From contig DATLUA010000040.1 in NCBI GenBank assembly GCA_035533295.1, positions 6,942 through 70,941 on the forward strand: 64,000 nt of DNA, read 5' to 3'. Every line of letters starts with the position of its first letter. Position 1 is the stretch's first letter. Position numbers and translations under genes: made by a program. The notes under the pieces are model-generated. The model was given only the letters and a program-made list of their open reading frames with translations. It was not told the DNA's origin and did no database searches. This document shows positions 1 through 8,951 of this stretch, piece after piece. Source of the DNA: JAGWJU01 sp035533295 (GTDB taxonomy: Bacteria > Elusimicrobiota > Elusimicrobia > UBA1565 > UBA9628).

Positions 1-389
1 TCTCGGCGCATGAAAATAATGGACACCTTGAACCGGTCGAACCCCGCGGCGGACAGGGACGACTGTATGCCGTTGAGGACGGCGGTGTACGGATAGGCGG
101 TCCACGGGCTTCCCGCTTTAATGAGGCCGTAAGCCGAGGAACTCGAATCCACGGCGAAAAGGTAGTAAAAGTCCATGTTCTTGAGCTGGTTCATCGAGGA
201 TTGCGCGAGCATCCCGCAGGTCATTTGCCGCCGCGCGGCCAAGGAAGCCTTCCCAAGATTGCCGATAAGGGAAATCAACGCCACCCCCACCATCGTCATG
301 ATAAGGGTGGCCAGGACGGTTTCTAGAAGTATAGACCCTCTTTTTCGCGTTTTTCGCGGCGGCGCCCGAGATTTCTTTTTTCTGGACAC
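1..389 (-). CDS. Prepilin-like minor pilin, N-terminal part (runs off left edge)
   Basis: About 129 residues are present; the C-terminus lies outside the window. A basic leader rich in Lys and Arg ends in RGSILLETVLA and is followed by a hydrophobic helix (about residues 24-44). This is the layout of a type IV prepilin cleaved after Gly, with Glu at mature position 5. The product should sit in the inner membrane and be built into a pilus or pseudopilus. GTG 389 is chosen because an in-frame TAA lies four codons upstream and the next ATG is inside the membrane helix. A TTGAAA/TAAACT promoter ends right at the GTG, so the mRNA may be leaderless. It follows three other prepilin-leader genes and is probably the fourth of that minor-pilin set. 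The exact subfamily cannot be told from the fragment. Confidence 0.7.
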   Translation of the reverse strand, partial: MSRKKKSRAPPRKTRKRGSILLETVLATLIMTMVGVALISLIGNLGKASLAARRQMTCGMLAQSSMNQLKNMDFYYLFAVDSSSSAYGLIKAGSPWTAYPYTAVLNGIQSSLSAAGFDRFKVSIIFMRR

Positions 390-395
390 AACCAA

Positions 396-424
396 AGTTT
401 AGGCCCGAAACCGCCGGTTTTCAA
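396..424 (-). promoter_or_regulatory. Sigma70-type promoter of the partial prepilin gene
   Basis: On the minus strand TTGAAA (424-419) is followed after 17 nt by TAAACT (401-396). A start about 7 nt downstream falls on the GTG at 389, leaving essentially no 5' leader. The block begins 21 nt after the TGA of the preceding gene and aligns without gaps to the promoter at 4798-4826. Confidence 0.55.
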
Positions 425-446
425 GGACGAAAAGGGGTGATTTGCG

Positions 447-1718
447 TCACGGCAGGCCGGCGGGCCAATTCATGACCTCTTCCTGCCAAGACTGCCTGGC
501 CAACTGGACACCGGTCACCATCATATTCTGAGCCGACGCATCGTTGTAGTAAACGGTCACGCCCGAATTCCAAGTCATGGTCGTGGTTCCCACGACGTAG
601 AAGGCTCCGTAAATATTGCCGTTGCCGCCGCCGCCGCCGCCGTTCAAGATGCCGCCTACGTAGACGAGGCCGTTGAAGGCGATTTTGCTTCCCGGATAGG
701 TTAGGCCGGTCGGGGCGTAGTTTGAGTCCAGTCCCGGGAACGAGGCCGGGGAGCCCGCGTCGAACGATTGGTAATGACTCCAATCGTTGCAATACTGCTT
801 CCAGCCCAGCGGCGGGATATCCATGGTGGGCGAGCCCTTGCCGAAGGTTCCGTTGGGCAGGTTCAAATTGCCGGTGATGATGACGGAGCCCACGATATAG
901 ACTCCCGGCGAATTGATGCTTAAGCTGTGTCCGTCATCAATGTAATAGGTATCGCCGCTGGTGTCGTTGATATTCTTCCAGGTTTGATCGCTGGTGAAAT
1001 AGCAGCTGCCGCCGACCCCGCCCGAAATAGGGCAGGGGACTTCGGCCTCCGCCGAGGACTTGTAGGCCGTGAAGTCAAGGGATGGCGCCGGCGGAATCTC
1101 GCTGGAATAGGAATGCCACTGGCAGCAGGACGGCGAATCGCAGTTGGGCGGCGCCGGATCCGAATCGAAGGGCGATATGCTCGACGCCGACCAAAACTGG
1201 GGGTAGCCGACCGCCGAGCCAAGCGTGATGGGCTGGGGACTCATGATGCCGCCCCATTCGACGTTGACGCCCCCGCTGATTTCAACGCTGCCGCCACCGT
1301 AAAGGGCCGTTCCGGAAAGGACCGCGTTGGCGTAGACCGCCTTGATGGTCCTCACTTCGCGCTTCAAGTCGTCGCGCCCGACGCTCAATACCGTGACCTC
1401 CTGGGTTTGCGGCCCGCTGGAGATGGAAATCGCGTACTCGCCGCCGCTCAAATCCGCGTAGGCGGCGTCGAATTGATAGCCGCTTAGGAGTTTGCCCTCC
1501 TGAAGATTTTCCCAGGTCTGCGTCGAGACGGTCATGGCCAGATATGCCTTCTCGATGCCCGCCTCGGCCAGATGAAACGCCGTAGTTTTTTCAGCCTGGG
1601 ATTGGGTCCAGACGGCTTCCCGGCGGCTGTAAAACACCAGCAGCGGGACAAGAATCGCCGCGATGAGCAGGACCAAAACGGCGCCGACCAGCACCTGGCC
1701 CGGCTCGCGCCGCCGCAT
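447..1718 (-). CDS. PilX-like minor pilin
   Basis: 423 residues. The N-terminus is short and basic (MRRREPGQ), followed by one hydrophobic helix (about residues 9-29) and then a polar helix ending in HLAEAGIEKAYLAM. That segment is typical of PilX/PulK-type minor pilins, which often lack a strict GFTLIE leader. The rest is a Gly, Ser and Pro-rich extracellular domain with a Cys cluster near residues 190-200 (CDSPSCC). Its start overlaps the upstream stop as TGATG at 1718, so translation is likely coupled. Position after a PilW-like and a PilV-like gene matches a minor-pilin operon. The role would be priming or capping a type IV pilus. Family placement rests on the N-terminus only. Confidence 0.72.
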   Translation of the reverse strand: MRRREPGQVLVGAVLVLLIAAILVPLLVFYSRREAVWTQSQAEKTTAFHLAEAGIEKAYLAMTVSTQTWENLQEGKLLSGYQFDAAYADLSGGEYAISISSGPQTQEVTVLSVGRDDLKREVRTIKAVYANAVLSGTALYGGGSVEISGGVNVEWGGIMSPQPITLGSAVGYPQFWSASSISPFDSDPAPPNCDSPSCCQWHSYSSEIPPAPSLDFTAYKSSAEAEVPCPISGGVGGSCYFTSDQTWKNINDTSGDTYYIDDGHSLSINSPGVYIVGSVIITGNLNLPNGTFGKGSPTMDIPPLGWKQYCNDWSHYQSFDAGSPASFPGLDSNYAPTGLTYPGSKIAFNGLVYVGGILNGGGGGGNGNIYGAFYVVGTTTMTWNSGVTVYYNDASAQNMMVTGVQLARQSWQEEVMNWPAGLP

Positions 1719-2221
1719 CAGTTCATGACCCTCACTTTCTCAATGGTCAATTCCAGGACTTTTTTCTGGCCGCGCTGGATGGTTTCCCCCATGGTCAAGG
1801 AAACGCTCACGATGGTCGGATTATCCGACTGCGGGAAGGTAAACGCGATGTACGACAGATGCTTGCTCATGACCGTGGTCGTATTGCCTATGACCTGCAT
1901 CAATTCGTCGCCGCTCTGATAAAAAGACATACTGCGGCCACCGACCGTGGTGAAATCGATGCGCGAGTACGGTCCGCCGTTGGACGGAGTGCTGATGGTA
2001 ATGGACAAATCCTGGGCTTGGCGAATATAGCGATTCATGGTGTCCAAGCATTGCCTGGCGTCGCGCTCTATGTCGTTGTTGGCCTGCGTCAGCTGATAAA
2101 AGTCGTTGAGGTGCATAAGCAGGTACGCGCCGGTGCTGGCAACGATGGCGACGATGGCCACGACGAGCATCATCTCGGCGAGGGTATACCCCAGCATCTT
2201 TCCCGTCCGGGCGCGCGTCAT
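1718..2221 (-). CDS. Prepilin-type minor pilin, PilW/PulJ-like
   Basis: 167 residues. The leader MTRARTGKMLG is followed by YTLAEMMLVVAIVAIVAST, a prepilin cleavage site after Gly with Glu at +5 and a hydrophobic helix. A helix with DIERDARQCLDTMNRYIRQA and a small beta-rich C-terminal domain follow, as in PilW/PulJ-type minor pilins. The product is an inner-membrane pseudopilin matured by the prepilin peptidase, such as the one at 51734-52510. The start overlaps the previous gene by ATGA (2218-2221) and the stop overlaps the next start by one base, so the three genes form one translationally coupled unit. Confidence 0.8.
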   Translation of the reverse strand: MTRARTGKMLGYTLAEMMLVVAIVAIVASTGAYLLMHLNDFYQLTQANNDIERDARQCLDTMNRYIRQAQDLSITISTPSNGGPYSRIDFTTVGGRSMSFYQSGDELMQVIGNTTTVMSKHLSYIAFTFPQSDNPTIVSVSLTMGETIQRGQKKVLELTIEKVRVMN

Positions 2222-4791
2222 GGCAGCGAAAGTTCCTCCGTCGTCGTCTGGCTGGGCGTGACGGAAATTCCTGAATAACTTTTCTGGCTTACGGAAACTC
2301 CGGGACCGCTTACCGTGGGGATGTAGACCGCGATGTTGTAGGTGTAGCCGCCGCGAACAGGCAGGCTATAGGTCCCGTCCGACAGGCTGGAGGCCGAATA
2401 AATGGGCGTCTGCGCCGGGGAAGACGAAGCGGAAATCGAGGGCAGCGTGGGAGGAATCGCCACAGTGCTGGCTAAGATAAGAGCTCCCGACGTGACGACC
2501 GAGCCGTTATACGTCACGCTTCCGGCGATGGTTCCCATCGCGCCCGAAACCGTGAAGGTGCCGATGAACACAGTTTTTCCCTGCGCCGCGGCGGCCGTGA
2601 TGCTGGTCGGGCTCGAGCTTTGTCCGGAATCCAGCGTCGGCTCGACCGTATAAGTCCCCGTCGGCAGCGTGATATAGAAGAGACCGGAGGCGCCGGTCGT
2701 GCCCGTGCCTCCCTGATTTCCCCCGACGTTGGCCGTGACGACCAAGTCCAGAAGCGGCGTGGTTCCCGTCGTAGCGTAGCCCTCCAGGACGCCGCCGGCA
2801 CTCAACGAAAAGTCCTGGATTACAAATTCCCCGGCATCGACATAAAGGACATTGACGCCTTGGATGTACCCAGGATTAAAGTTAGGCGAGCTGGCCGGGT
2901 TGGCGACCACCGTCACGGCGCCGGTCGACACGGAGAAAAAATAATCGCCGTTGGCGCCCGTGATCTGCGAAGCCCCGGGCGCTTCAACAGCGATGTCGGA
3001 CAAAGGATTGCCAAGCGCGTCAGTGACCTGCCCGGCCACGAAGCCTTCGGCGGAGGTGGAACTCAATATCGCGCTTTCGACGCCGGCCGCGGGCCAAGCC
3101 GGGGAAGTCACCGCGCTTGGGGCTCCCGCGCTTACCCCTTGCGCGACCGCGACCAGGGATATCTGCTGCGTGAAAATCCCGCTAGCGACGACCACCGTCC
3201 ACGTCCCGGTGCTCACCCCGGAAAGAGCAAACGGAGCGTAGAGAAGATTGCCGCCGCCCAAATAAGCGGCCGAAGCCTGCACCGAGCTCGAGTTGGGGTC
3301 GCTCGCCGCCACGTAGGCGCCGACCGCGGGAACGCCGGTGATGATCGTAGCCGTGGAGGCCGAGGTTTCCGGCAAAACGGGGATGCCCGAAAAGCTCAAC
3401 GAGGGATAGAGGAAATCGTTGGGATTGTCGTTGGAGTCGTAGGCGCGGCCATATTCCTGGACGTCGGCAAGAGAAACGACCGCCTCCGGACTGGACAGGC
3501 GCACGATCTCGTCCCCGACGGGAAAGCCGCCGCCTTGCTGGATACAGTCGGTTTCGCAGTAGCCGCTGGAGTGGGGGTTATGGCTGCCGTCGGTCCATCC
3601 CACCTCGTCCACCGGGTTCCCGGCCGAATCGGCCAGGATGACGGCGCCGCTGTGCCCGCTCTGCATGACGTTCATCGAAGACGGCGGGGTCCAGCCGGAC
3701 GGAGTCGCCCCGCAGGCCGAGAGGATGTTTTGGCTCGGATCGTAGTAGGCATCCGCCACGTAGTTGACGCCTCCCACGGTAAACGTCGTGGTGTTGGCGA
3801 TGACGTAGTAGCCGTAAGCCGGGATGGCCGCGGTGGATTCCACTAGGCCGATATCGGCGCAGTCGATGCTGTCGTAGAGGCTGAAAAACCCGAGCTTGAA
3901 AGCGGCCATGGGCTGCGGATATTGCGTCGGATTAAAAAGCTCGACATACTGCAGATCAAAGCCGTCGGCCTGGGGGCTGGAAACGACGACTTGGCTGATG
4001 ACCACATTCGAACTGATCCAGGCGTTGCCGGCCACCGTTCCTGATGAAATAGGAGAGAGCGAAATCGTCGGGACCGTCGTGCCGTAGTTTTCCGGCGGCG
4101 CGTAAACGGCGGGCGCCGTGGCTATCGTATACCCCACGGAAGACGCCTCCACCGTGTAGGAGCCGTGGTAAAGGCTGAACGAATAATGCCCCGTGGAATC
4201 TGTTTGTCCCGTCAAAGCCGGGTTCTCTTCGAGCCGCACGATGGCGTCGGCGAGGCCCGCGCTCGTGACAGAGTCATCGACGTATCCGGAAAGGCTCGAA
4301 TCCAGGGGGTTCACGTTGGGATTCTCGTCCAAGTTGCTCAGCGAGAAATGGCGGATGACGCTGCCGGCGTCCTGCCAGACGACGTCGATTACGATTTCCT
4401 TCATTCCCGTGTCCGGATAGGTGTTGGGAAGCGCCGACACATTGTTGTTGGTGACCTGCGCCATGGTGACGTAAGTGTAGCGCGTGAAGTTCATGCCTCC
4501 GATGGAAATCTGCTCCGGAGGATAGTTCGATGTGTCGTAAGTCATGCCGGCCGGATCCGTCGAAGCCGAGGTTGTAATGAGAAGCTCGTAATAGCTCAAG
4601 TTCTTGAGAGATTCGATCTTTTCCTGCGCCAAGTTCGTCGCCAGAGTCTGTCCTCTGGAAATATGAAGGGAGCGGCTGATTGCGGAAAAGGCCCCGATGA
4701 ATCCCAAGGACCCAATGCCAAGAATCGCCACGGCCACCATGAGCTCGGTCAATGTCACGCCGCGCTCGTTGACGGACCGGTTTAGGAACAT
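2218..4791 (-). CDS. Giant prepilin-leader protein with lamin-tail-like domain and carboxypeptidase-regulatory-like repeats
   Basis: 857 residues, about four times a normal minor pilin. The N-terminus MFLNRSVNERG then VTLTELMVAVAILGIGS is a clean type IV prepilin signal (Glu at +5). After a PilV-like stalk to about residue 185 come a carboxypeptidase-regulatory/CnaB-like fold (about 188-250), a lamin-tail-like domain (about 260-420; FDLQYVELFNP, then AILADSAGNPVDEVGW) with several Cys, and further CnaB-like modules (VAGQVTDALGNPL; LEGYATTGTTPLLDL; a last one near 770). It heads the minor-pilin operon and overlaps the next gene by ATGA. I infer a pilus-tip adhesin or matrix-binding subunit; the ligand is unknown. 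A TTGAAA/TAAACT promoter puts the mRNA start at the ATG. Confidence 0.8.
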   Translation of the reverse strand: MFLNRSVNERGVTLTELMVAVAILGIGSLGFIGAFSAISRSLHISRGQTLATNLAQEKIESLKNLSYYELLITTSASTDPAGMTYDTSNYPPEQISIGGMNFTRYTYVTMAQVTNNNVSALPNTYPDTGMKEIVIDVVWQDAGSVIRHFSLSNLDENPNVNPLDSSLSGYVDDSVTSAGLADAIVRLEENPALTGQTDSTGHYSFSLYHGSYTVEASSVGYTIATAPAVYAPPENYGTTVPTISLSPISSGTVAGNAWISSNVVISQVVVSSPQADGFDLQYVELFNPTQYPQPMAAFKLGFFSLYDSIDCADIGLVESTAAIPAYGYYVIANTTTFTVGGVNYVADAYYDPSQNILSACGATPSGWTPPSSMNVMQSGHSGAVILADSAGNPVDEVGWTDGSHNPHSSGYCETDCIQQGGGFPVGDEIVRLSSPEAVVSLADVQEYGRAYDSNDNPNDFLYPSLSFSGIPVLPETSASTATIITGVPAVGAYVAASDPNSSSVQASAAYLGGGNLLYAPFALSGVSTGTWTVVVASGIFTQQISLVAVAQGVSAGAPSAVTSPAWPAAGVESAILSSTSAEGFVAGQVTDALGNPLSDIAVEAPGASQITGANGDYFFSVSTGAVTVVANPASSPNFNPGYIQGVNVLYVDAGEFVIQDFSLSAGGVLEGYATTGTTPLLDLVVTANVGGNQGGTGTTGASGLFYITLPTGTYTVEPTLDSGQSSSPTSITAAAAQGKTVFIGTFTVSGAMGTIAGSVTYNGSVVTSGALILASTVAIPPTLPSISASSSPAQTPIYSASSLSDGTYSLPVRGGYTYNIAVYIPTVSGPGVSVSQKSYSGISVTPSQTTTEELSLP

Positions 4792-4797
4792 GATAAG

Positions 4798-4826
4798 AGT
4801 TTACGCCTAAAACCGCGCCATTTCAA
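4798..4826 (-). promoter_or_regulatory. Sigma70-type promoter of the minor-pilin operon
   Basis: On the minus strand TTGAAA (4826-4821), a 17-nt spacer and TAAACT (4803-4798). The predicted start falls at or within one base of the ATG at 4791, which implies a leaderless mRNA. It lies 21 nt after the TGA of the DUF2332 gene, the same layout as the promoter at 396-424. Confidence 0.55.
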
Positions 4827-4848
4827 CGCGGGAATGGGGCGACTTTTG

Positions 4849-5895
4849 TCACGCGCGGACCGAGAGAAACTGCTCGGTCTTGGCTCTATCGTAGGCCACG
4901 GTCTTGGCGTTGAAATCGAAAGCGGCCATCACGTGGCTCTTGAGCCCGCCCTCCGCCGTCTTGTGCAGGCGCAGCTGGTAGGTCATGGAGTAAATCTCCC
5001 CGCGCACGCTTTCGACCTCGAGCCAAAGGGCGCGGTCGCCCCACGGCTTCATCGTTTCCGCCATGTCCGCGGCGTAGCGACGGTACTGAACGTCGTCCAT
5101 GCGCGAGGTCACGGCCATGTTGAAAAGCAGGATGCCGGCCTCGTCCTCCGCGGGAATGTTCTTGGCCGCAAAGCGCGGCGCCAGGGCGGGCGCGCACTCC
5201 ACCATCTGGATGAAGGAATCGTCGCCGCTCTGCCGCTGGCGCAGCTTATCGATGGCTTGGTCCAAGGCGCGGATGAGCGGCATCTGATCGGGCAGAAGGG
5301 CCGCGGTCAGCCAGCGGCGATGCGCGATGTCCTCGACGAGGAGCGGTTCGGCGTCAAGCCCCACGCGGGCCAGGACGCGATTGGACGCAAACCCCTTGGG
5401 CGGGGCGAAGAGGTCCGCGGCCAGGTTCAAGCCCGCGCCGGCGTTGACCTCCACCAGGTAATAGGGCAGGCGGCGAGTCTGGAAATACAGCATGGCGGGG
5501 CCCAGCCAGAGCCGCGCGCGCGCCTGGACGAAGCTGCGCCGCTCTCCGGTTCTGAGGCGATCGTAGAAGGAGGCCGGCGCGGCGGACAAGAATCGGCTCA
5601 GCGCCAAGCCGGGATCGGCCTCGTCGGTGCCGCCGCAGGACGGAAAATAGGGAATGAGCGGGCTCTTCGCGTCGCTCAAGACCTCGAAATGCACCGCCGC
5701 CAGGAACAGGGACCACGCCTCGGTCCAGGCCACGAAGCGCCGGCCCTGCCACGCCGCGGCGGTCTCCTTCCACCAGGACGGGTCTCCGGCGCGCAGCTCT
5801 TCCGAAAGCCGCCGGATCATGGCGGAGCTGACTGGGAGCCCCGGCAGCGCCATGGGCGCCCGCTCCAGCTGCTCCAAGAATTCCTGCTTGGTCAT
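4849..5895 (-). CDS. DUF2332 family protein
   Basis: 348 residues from ATG 5895; a GTG at 5925 would add ten residues and overlap the upstream stop. ATG is preferred because GGAAAGG precedes it. The segment LVEVNAGAGLNLAADLF followed by a Gly-Leu-Asp motif and LLPDQMPLIRALDQAI matches the conserved core of DUF2332 (an EVGASAGLNL-like loop resembling a nucleotide-binding turn, then a PDQ..R/L..A helix). LIPYFPSCGG also fits. The biochemical role of the family is not established. No signal peptide or membrane segment is visible, so it should be cytoplasmic. It is the last gene of the signalling block and precedes the minor-pilin operon. Confidence 0.7.
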   Translation of the reverse strand: MTKQEFLEQLERAPMALPGLPVSSAMIRRLSEELRAGDPSWWKETAAAWQGRRFVAWTEAWSLFLAAVHFEVLSDAKSPLIPYFPSCGGTDEADPGLALSRFLSAAPASFYDRLRTGERRSFVQARARLWLGPAMLYFQTRRLPYYLVEVNAGAGLNLAADLFAPPKGFASNRVLARVGLDAEPLLVEDIAHRRWLTAALLPDQMPLIRALDQAIDKLRQRQSGDDSFIQMVECAPALAPRFAAKNIPAEDEAGILLFNMAVTSRMDDVQYRRYAADMAETMKPWGDRALWLEVESVRGEIYSMTYQLRLHKTAEGGLKSHVMAAFDFNAKTVAYDRAKTEQFLSVRA

Positions 5896-5921
5896 CGCAA
5901 GGCCCTTTCCATCCGCCGCCG

Positions 5922-7034
5922 TCACGCCTTGGCGATCGGCAGGGAAAACCGGAACGTCGCGCCCTTGCCCGGCCCCGGACTTTCCACCGTTATGGCGCCG
6001 CGGTGGGCCTCCACGATTTCCTTGGAAATCGCCAGGCCCAGGCCAAGGCGCCCGCCGTTGCCCGAGCCCTGGTAGAAGCTCTCAAAGATGCGGCTGAGCT
6101 CCGCCGGGGCGATGCCCTCGCCCGTGTCCGTGACCGCGAACGAAATCGCGCCTTTATCCCGGGCCACGCGCACGGTGATTTTGCCGCCGCGGGTGGTGTG
6201 GCGGATAGCGTTCTCAAGGAGATTGGTCAAAACCTGGGCCAGGCGCCTTTTGTCTGCCGAGACGGACGGAAGGCCCTCCTCGGCCTCGAGCGAAAACTCG
6301 ATGCTCCGAGCCTGGGCGCGGGCCTGCGGTCCGGCGGAAACCTCCGCGGCCATGGCCGCGACGTCCACGGGCTCGAACTCCAGCCGGAACTTGCCCTGCT
6401 CGATGGCGGCCCAGTCCACCAAATCCGAGGCCAGGTGGGCGACCTGGTCGATGCTTCCCGAAATGGCGCCGATGCGCTTGGCCTGATCCGCATTGGGCTT
6501 CAAGCTTTCCGAAAGCAGATCGAAATTGGTCCGCAGGCTCATGAGCGCGTTGGCCAAGTCGTGGGAGGACATGGACATGAACTTCGACTTCATGTGGTTC
6601 AAATGGCTCAGCTCCTCGTTGGCTTTCTTCAAGTCGACGATGAGCCGGGCGTTTTCCTGGATGAGCCCCAGGCGCTCGAAGGCCCGGATGATGGAGTGCT
6701 TGAGCTTGTCGAACTCGACGGGCTTGGGGAAAAAATCGGTGACCGACTCGCGGATGGCCTCCGTCGCGGTGTCGAGAGACGCCTGGGCCGTAAGCATCAA
6801 AATCTGGCTCTCCCTGTTGAGCAGGCGGATTTCGCGGATGGCCTCGATGCCGGTCATGTCGGTCAGGTTGTAGTCCATCAGGATGACGCCGAAGAACTCC
6901 CGGCGCACGGCCTCGATGGCCGCGCCCCCGCTGGGCGCTTGGCTGACCGCGAAGCCGGCGACGTCCAAATTGTCGCAGAGGCTCTCCCGCATGTTGTCGT
7001 CATCGTCAACGATGAGAATTTTTCCTCCGCTCAT
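5922..7034 (-). CDS. Hybrid protein: receiver domain followed by histidine kinase
   Basis: 370 residues, no membrane segment. Residues 1-125 are a receiver domain with an intact DDDD pocket (10-13), phospho-acceptor Asp54 (ILMDYN) and Lys104 (FFPKP). A coiled-coil linker (130-150) leads to a HisKA helix with His158 in SSHDLANAL, where Asp replaces the usual Glu, then an ATPase domain with N box LLENAIRH, G1 DTGEGI and G2 GLGLGLAISKEI. Such REC-HisKA proteins accept phosphate from another kinase and tune it or pass it on. The start overlaps the stop of the membrane kinase gene by ATGA (7031-7034), so the two are a probable cognate pair. Confidence 0.88.
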   Translation of the reverse strand: MSGGKILIVDDDDNMRESLCDNLDVAGFAVSQAPSGGAAIEAVRREFFGVILMDYNLTDMTGIEAIREIRLLNRESQILMLTAQASLDTATEAIRESVTDFFPKPVEFDKLKHSIIRAFERLGLIQENARLIVDLKKANEELSHLNHMKSKFMSMSSHDLANALMSLRTNFDLLSESLKPNADQAKRIGAISGSIDQVAHLASDLVDWAAIEQGKFRLEFEPVDVAAMAAEVSAGPQARAQARSIEFSLEAEEGLPSVSADKRRLAQVLTNLLENAIRHTTRGGKITVRVARDKGAISFAVTDTGEGIAPAELSRIFESFYQGSGNGGRLGLGLAISKEIVEAHRGAITVESPGPGKGATFRFSLPIAKA

Positions 7035-8917
7035 GCCTTGGCGCTCCTGACCGCCGCGGCCACGGGAAGATAAAGCCGGAACACGGTGCCGCGCCCGGCC
7101 TCGCTCTCGACCTCCACGCGCCCCCGATGCCGGTCCATCACCTTGCGCACGACGGCCAGGCCCAATCCCGTGCCGCGGGCCTTGGTCGTGAAAAACGGCG
7201 TGAAAATCTTGTCCAGAACGTCGCGCGGCATCCCGGGGCCGCTGTCGGCGAGCTCCAGCAAGACCGCGTCCCTCGCGGACATGGCCGTGCGCACGCGGAT
7301 GGCGCCGCTGGCGGGCATCACCTCGATGGCGTTGCCGATGATGTTGCGGATGGCCTGCTGCATCTCGGTCGTGTCGATGTCGACGGAAGGATTTTCCGCG
7401 CAGAAAACCTTGTCGATGCGAATGTGCGGCGGAAAAGGATAAACGGACAAGACGTCCTCAATCCAGGTGTTGATGGCCACGCGCTCGGGCTTGAGATCCC
7501 GCGAGCGCGAGTAGGTCAGGATTTCGTTGATGATGCCGTTGGCCTGCTGGATCTCGGATTCGATGATTTTAATATGCTTGGAGAGCTTGGGGTCTCCCTG
7601 CAGAACCTGGGCCAGCTTGGTCTTCAGGAAATAAACCGAGTTGTTGATGACCGCCAAAGGGTTTCTGATTTCGTGCCCAACCACCGAGGCCATCTGCCCC
7701 ACCGCGGCCAGGCGCTCCTTCTTGATGAGCTCGTCCTGCGCGGCCTTCAACTCCCGCGTGCGCGCCTCGACGCGGGTCTCCAGGATTTTCGCGGACTTTT
7801 CCAGCTCCTGCTTGGCGTTGACCAGTTCGCCGGTTTTTTCCCGAAGCGACTCGCTCATGGTGGAGAACGTCTGCGCCAAGTCGCCTATTTCGTCGTTGGT
7901 CATGAGAATCTGCGGCAGATCCTCGAACTCGCCGCGGGAGAGCTTCTCCGCGGCCTCGCGCAGGAGCCGCAAAGGGTGCGTGATGTTGCTGGCCAGCGCC
8001 AGGGCCAGCAGGACCACGATCAAGACCACCCAGATGATGACTTTGAAAACCTGGGTTCTCATCTGCAGGGCGCTCTGGTAGGCGAGGTCCAGCGGCTCCT
8101 GGATGTAGACGATCCAGCCCAGATCCTTGACGTAGGCGTATGCGCCTAAAAGCTTCGTGCCGTCCGAGAGATGGATTTCGCCGCCGCCGGCGCCGTTGGA
8201 CTGGGTGGAGACGATGCGCAGCACGTCGTCGGAGAGCCGCGCGTCGGGCTTGTAGACTTCCCTCGGATCGGAGTCGGCGATTAAAAATCCGTCCGGCGCC
8301 GCCACGGCCGCGCGCCGCCGGCCGGCGGACGGAAACTCCATCGCCAGCATGGAGGAAAGCCCGTTTAGGCTGATGGTGCCCGACAAGACGCCGACCGGGG
8401 ACTGGCCCTGCGTCGGCATGATGGCCACGGCCACGCGCACGTCGGGATAGAGGCCCTGGAAGCGCTCCAGGCTCCCAATGTACTCCCCGCGGGACATGGC
8501 GGTGAGGAAGAAATCCTTCTGGCTCAAGTCCCTCTTCTGGGCCTCTCCGCCGGCGTAGCGGCTCAGGCGCAGGGTTTCCTGGCCCTGGGCGCTGGCGACC
8601 GAGAGCTCCAGGACCGCGGGATGGACGGCCAAAATTTTCTGCAAATACTGCCGCTGCTGGGCGGGATTCATGGACGAAAAGTCGCCCAGCGCCGCGGTCT
8701 CGGACAAGACTCCTTCGAAAGTGGAAACGTACTTGGACGCGGTATCGGCGAAGCCCACGGCCATCGAGACCTGCATGGCCAGGGTCTGCTTCTGGAGAGA
8801 GGCCTGCGAAATCTTGATTAGGTTATAGCAGACGAACCCCAGGGGGACCAGGGACGTGACCAAAAATCCGATGAGGATTTTATAGGCCAGCTTGCCGCGG
8901 CGCGCTCTATAAGCCAT
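7031..8917 (-). CDS. Membrane sensor histidine kinase (Cache-HAMP-HisKA-HATPase)
   Basis: 628 residues. A first membrane helix (about 11-31), an extracytoplasmic double-Cache-like sensor domain (about 35-270), a second helix (about 277-300), a HAMP segment beginning at NITHPLRLL, a coiled coil (360-400), HisKA with GHEIRNPLAVINN (His near residue 415) and an ATPase domain with NIIGNAIEVMP, DSGPGMP and GTGLGLAVV follow in order. It should sense a small extracellular ligand and phosphorylate a receiver, probably the hybrid downstream or the lone receiver upstream. GAGGAACA precedes the ATG. The output genes cannot be seen directly, but the Tad locus and the minor pilins lie on either side. Confidence 0.9.
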   Translation of the reverse strand: MAYRARRGKLAYKILIGFLVTSLVPLGFVCYNLIKISQASLQKQTLAMQVSMAVGFADTASKYVSTFEGVLSETAALGDFSSMNPAQQRQYLQKILAVHPAVLELSVASAQGQETLRLSRYAGGEAQKRDLSQKDFFLTAMSRGEYIGSLERFQGLYPDVRVAVAIMPTQGQSPVGVLSGTISLNGLSSMLAMEFPSAGRRRAAVAAPDGFLIADSDPREVYKPDARLSDDVLRIVSTQSNGAGGGEIHLSDGTKLLGAYAYVKDLGWIVYIQEPLDLAYQSALQMRTQVFKVIIWVVLIVVLLALALASNITHPLRLLREAAEKLSRGEFEDLPQILMTNDEIGDLAQTFSTMSESLREKTGELVNAKQELEKSAKILETRVEARTRELKAAQDELIKKERLAAVGQMASVVGHEIRNPLAVINNSVYFLKTKLAQVLQGDPKLSKHIKIIESEIQQANGIINEILTYSRSRDLKPERVAINTWIEDVLSVYPFPPHIRIDKVFCAENPSVDIDTTEMQQAIRNIIGNAIEVMPASGAIRVRTAMSARDAVLLELADSGPGMPRDVLDKIFTPFFTTKARGTGLGLAVVRKVMDRHRGRVEVESEAGRGTVFRLYLPVAAAVRSAKA

Positions 8918-8951
8918 TGTTCCTCGGACATTGCGACGTCAAACCAAAAAT

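Noticed and set aside
2620..3846. A 408-residue open frame on the plus strand
   Set aside because: Antisense to the giant prepilin gene; its composition (Arg, Gly, Asp, His) is typical of reverse frames of beta-rich surface proteins.
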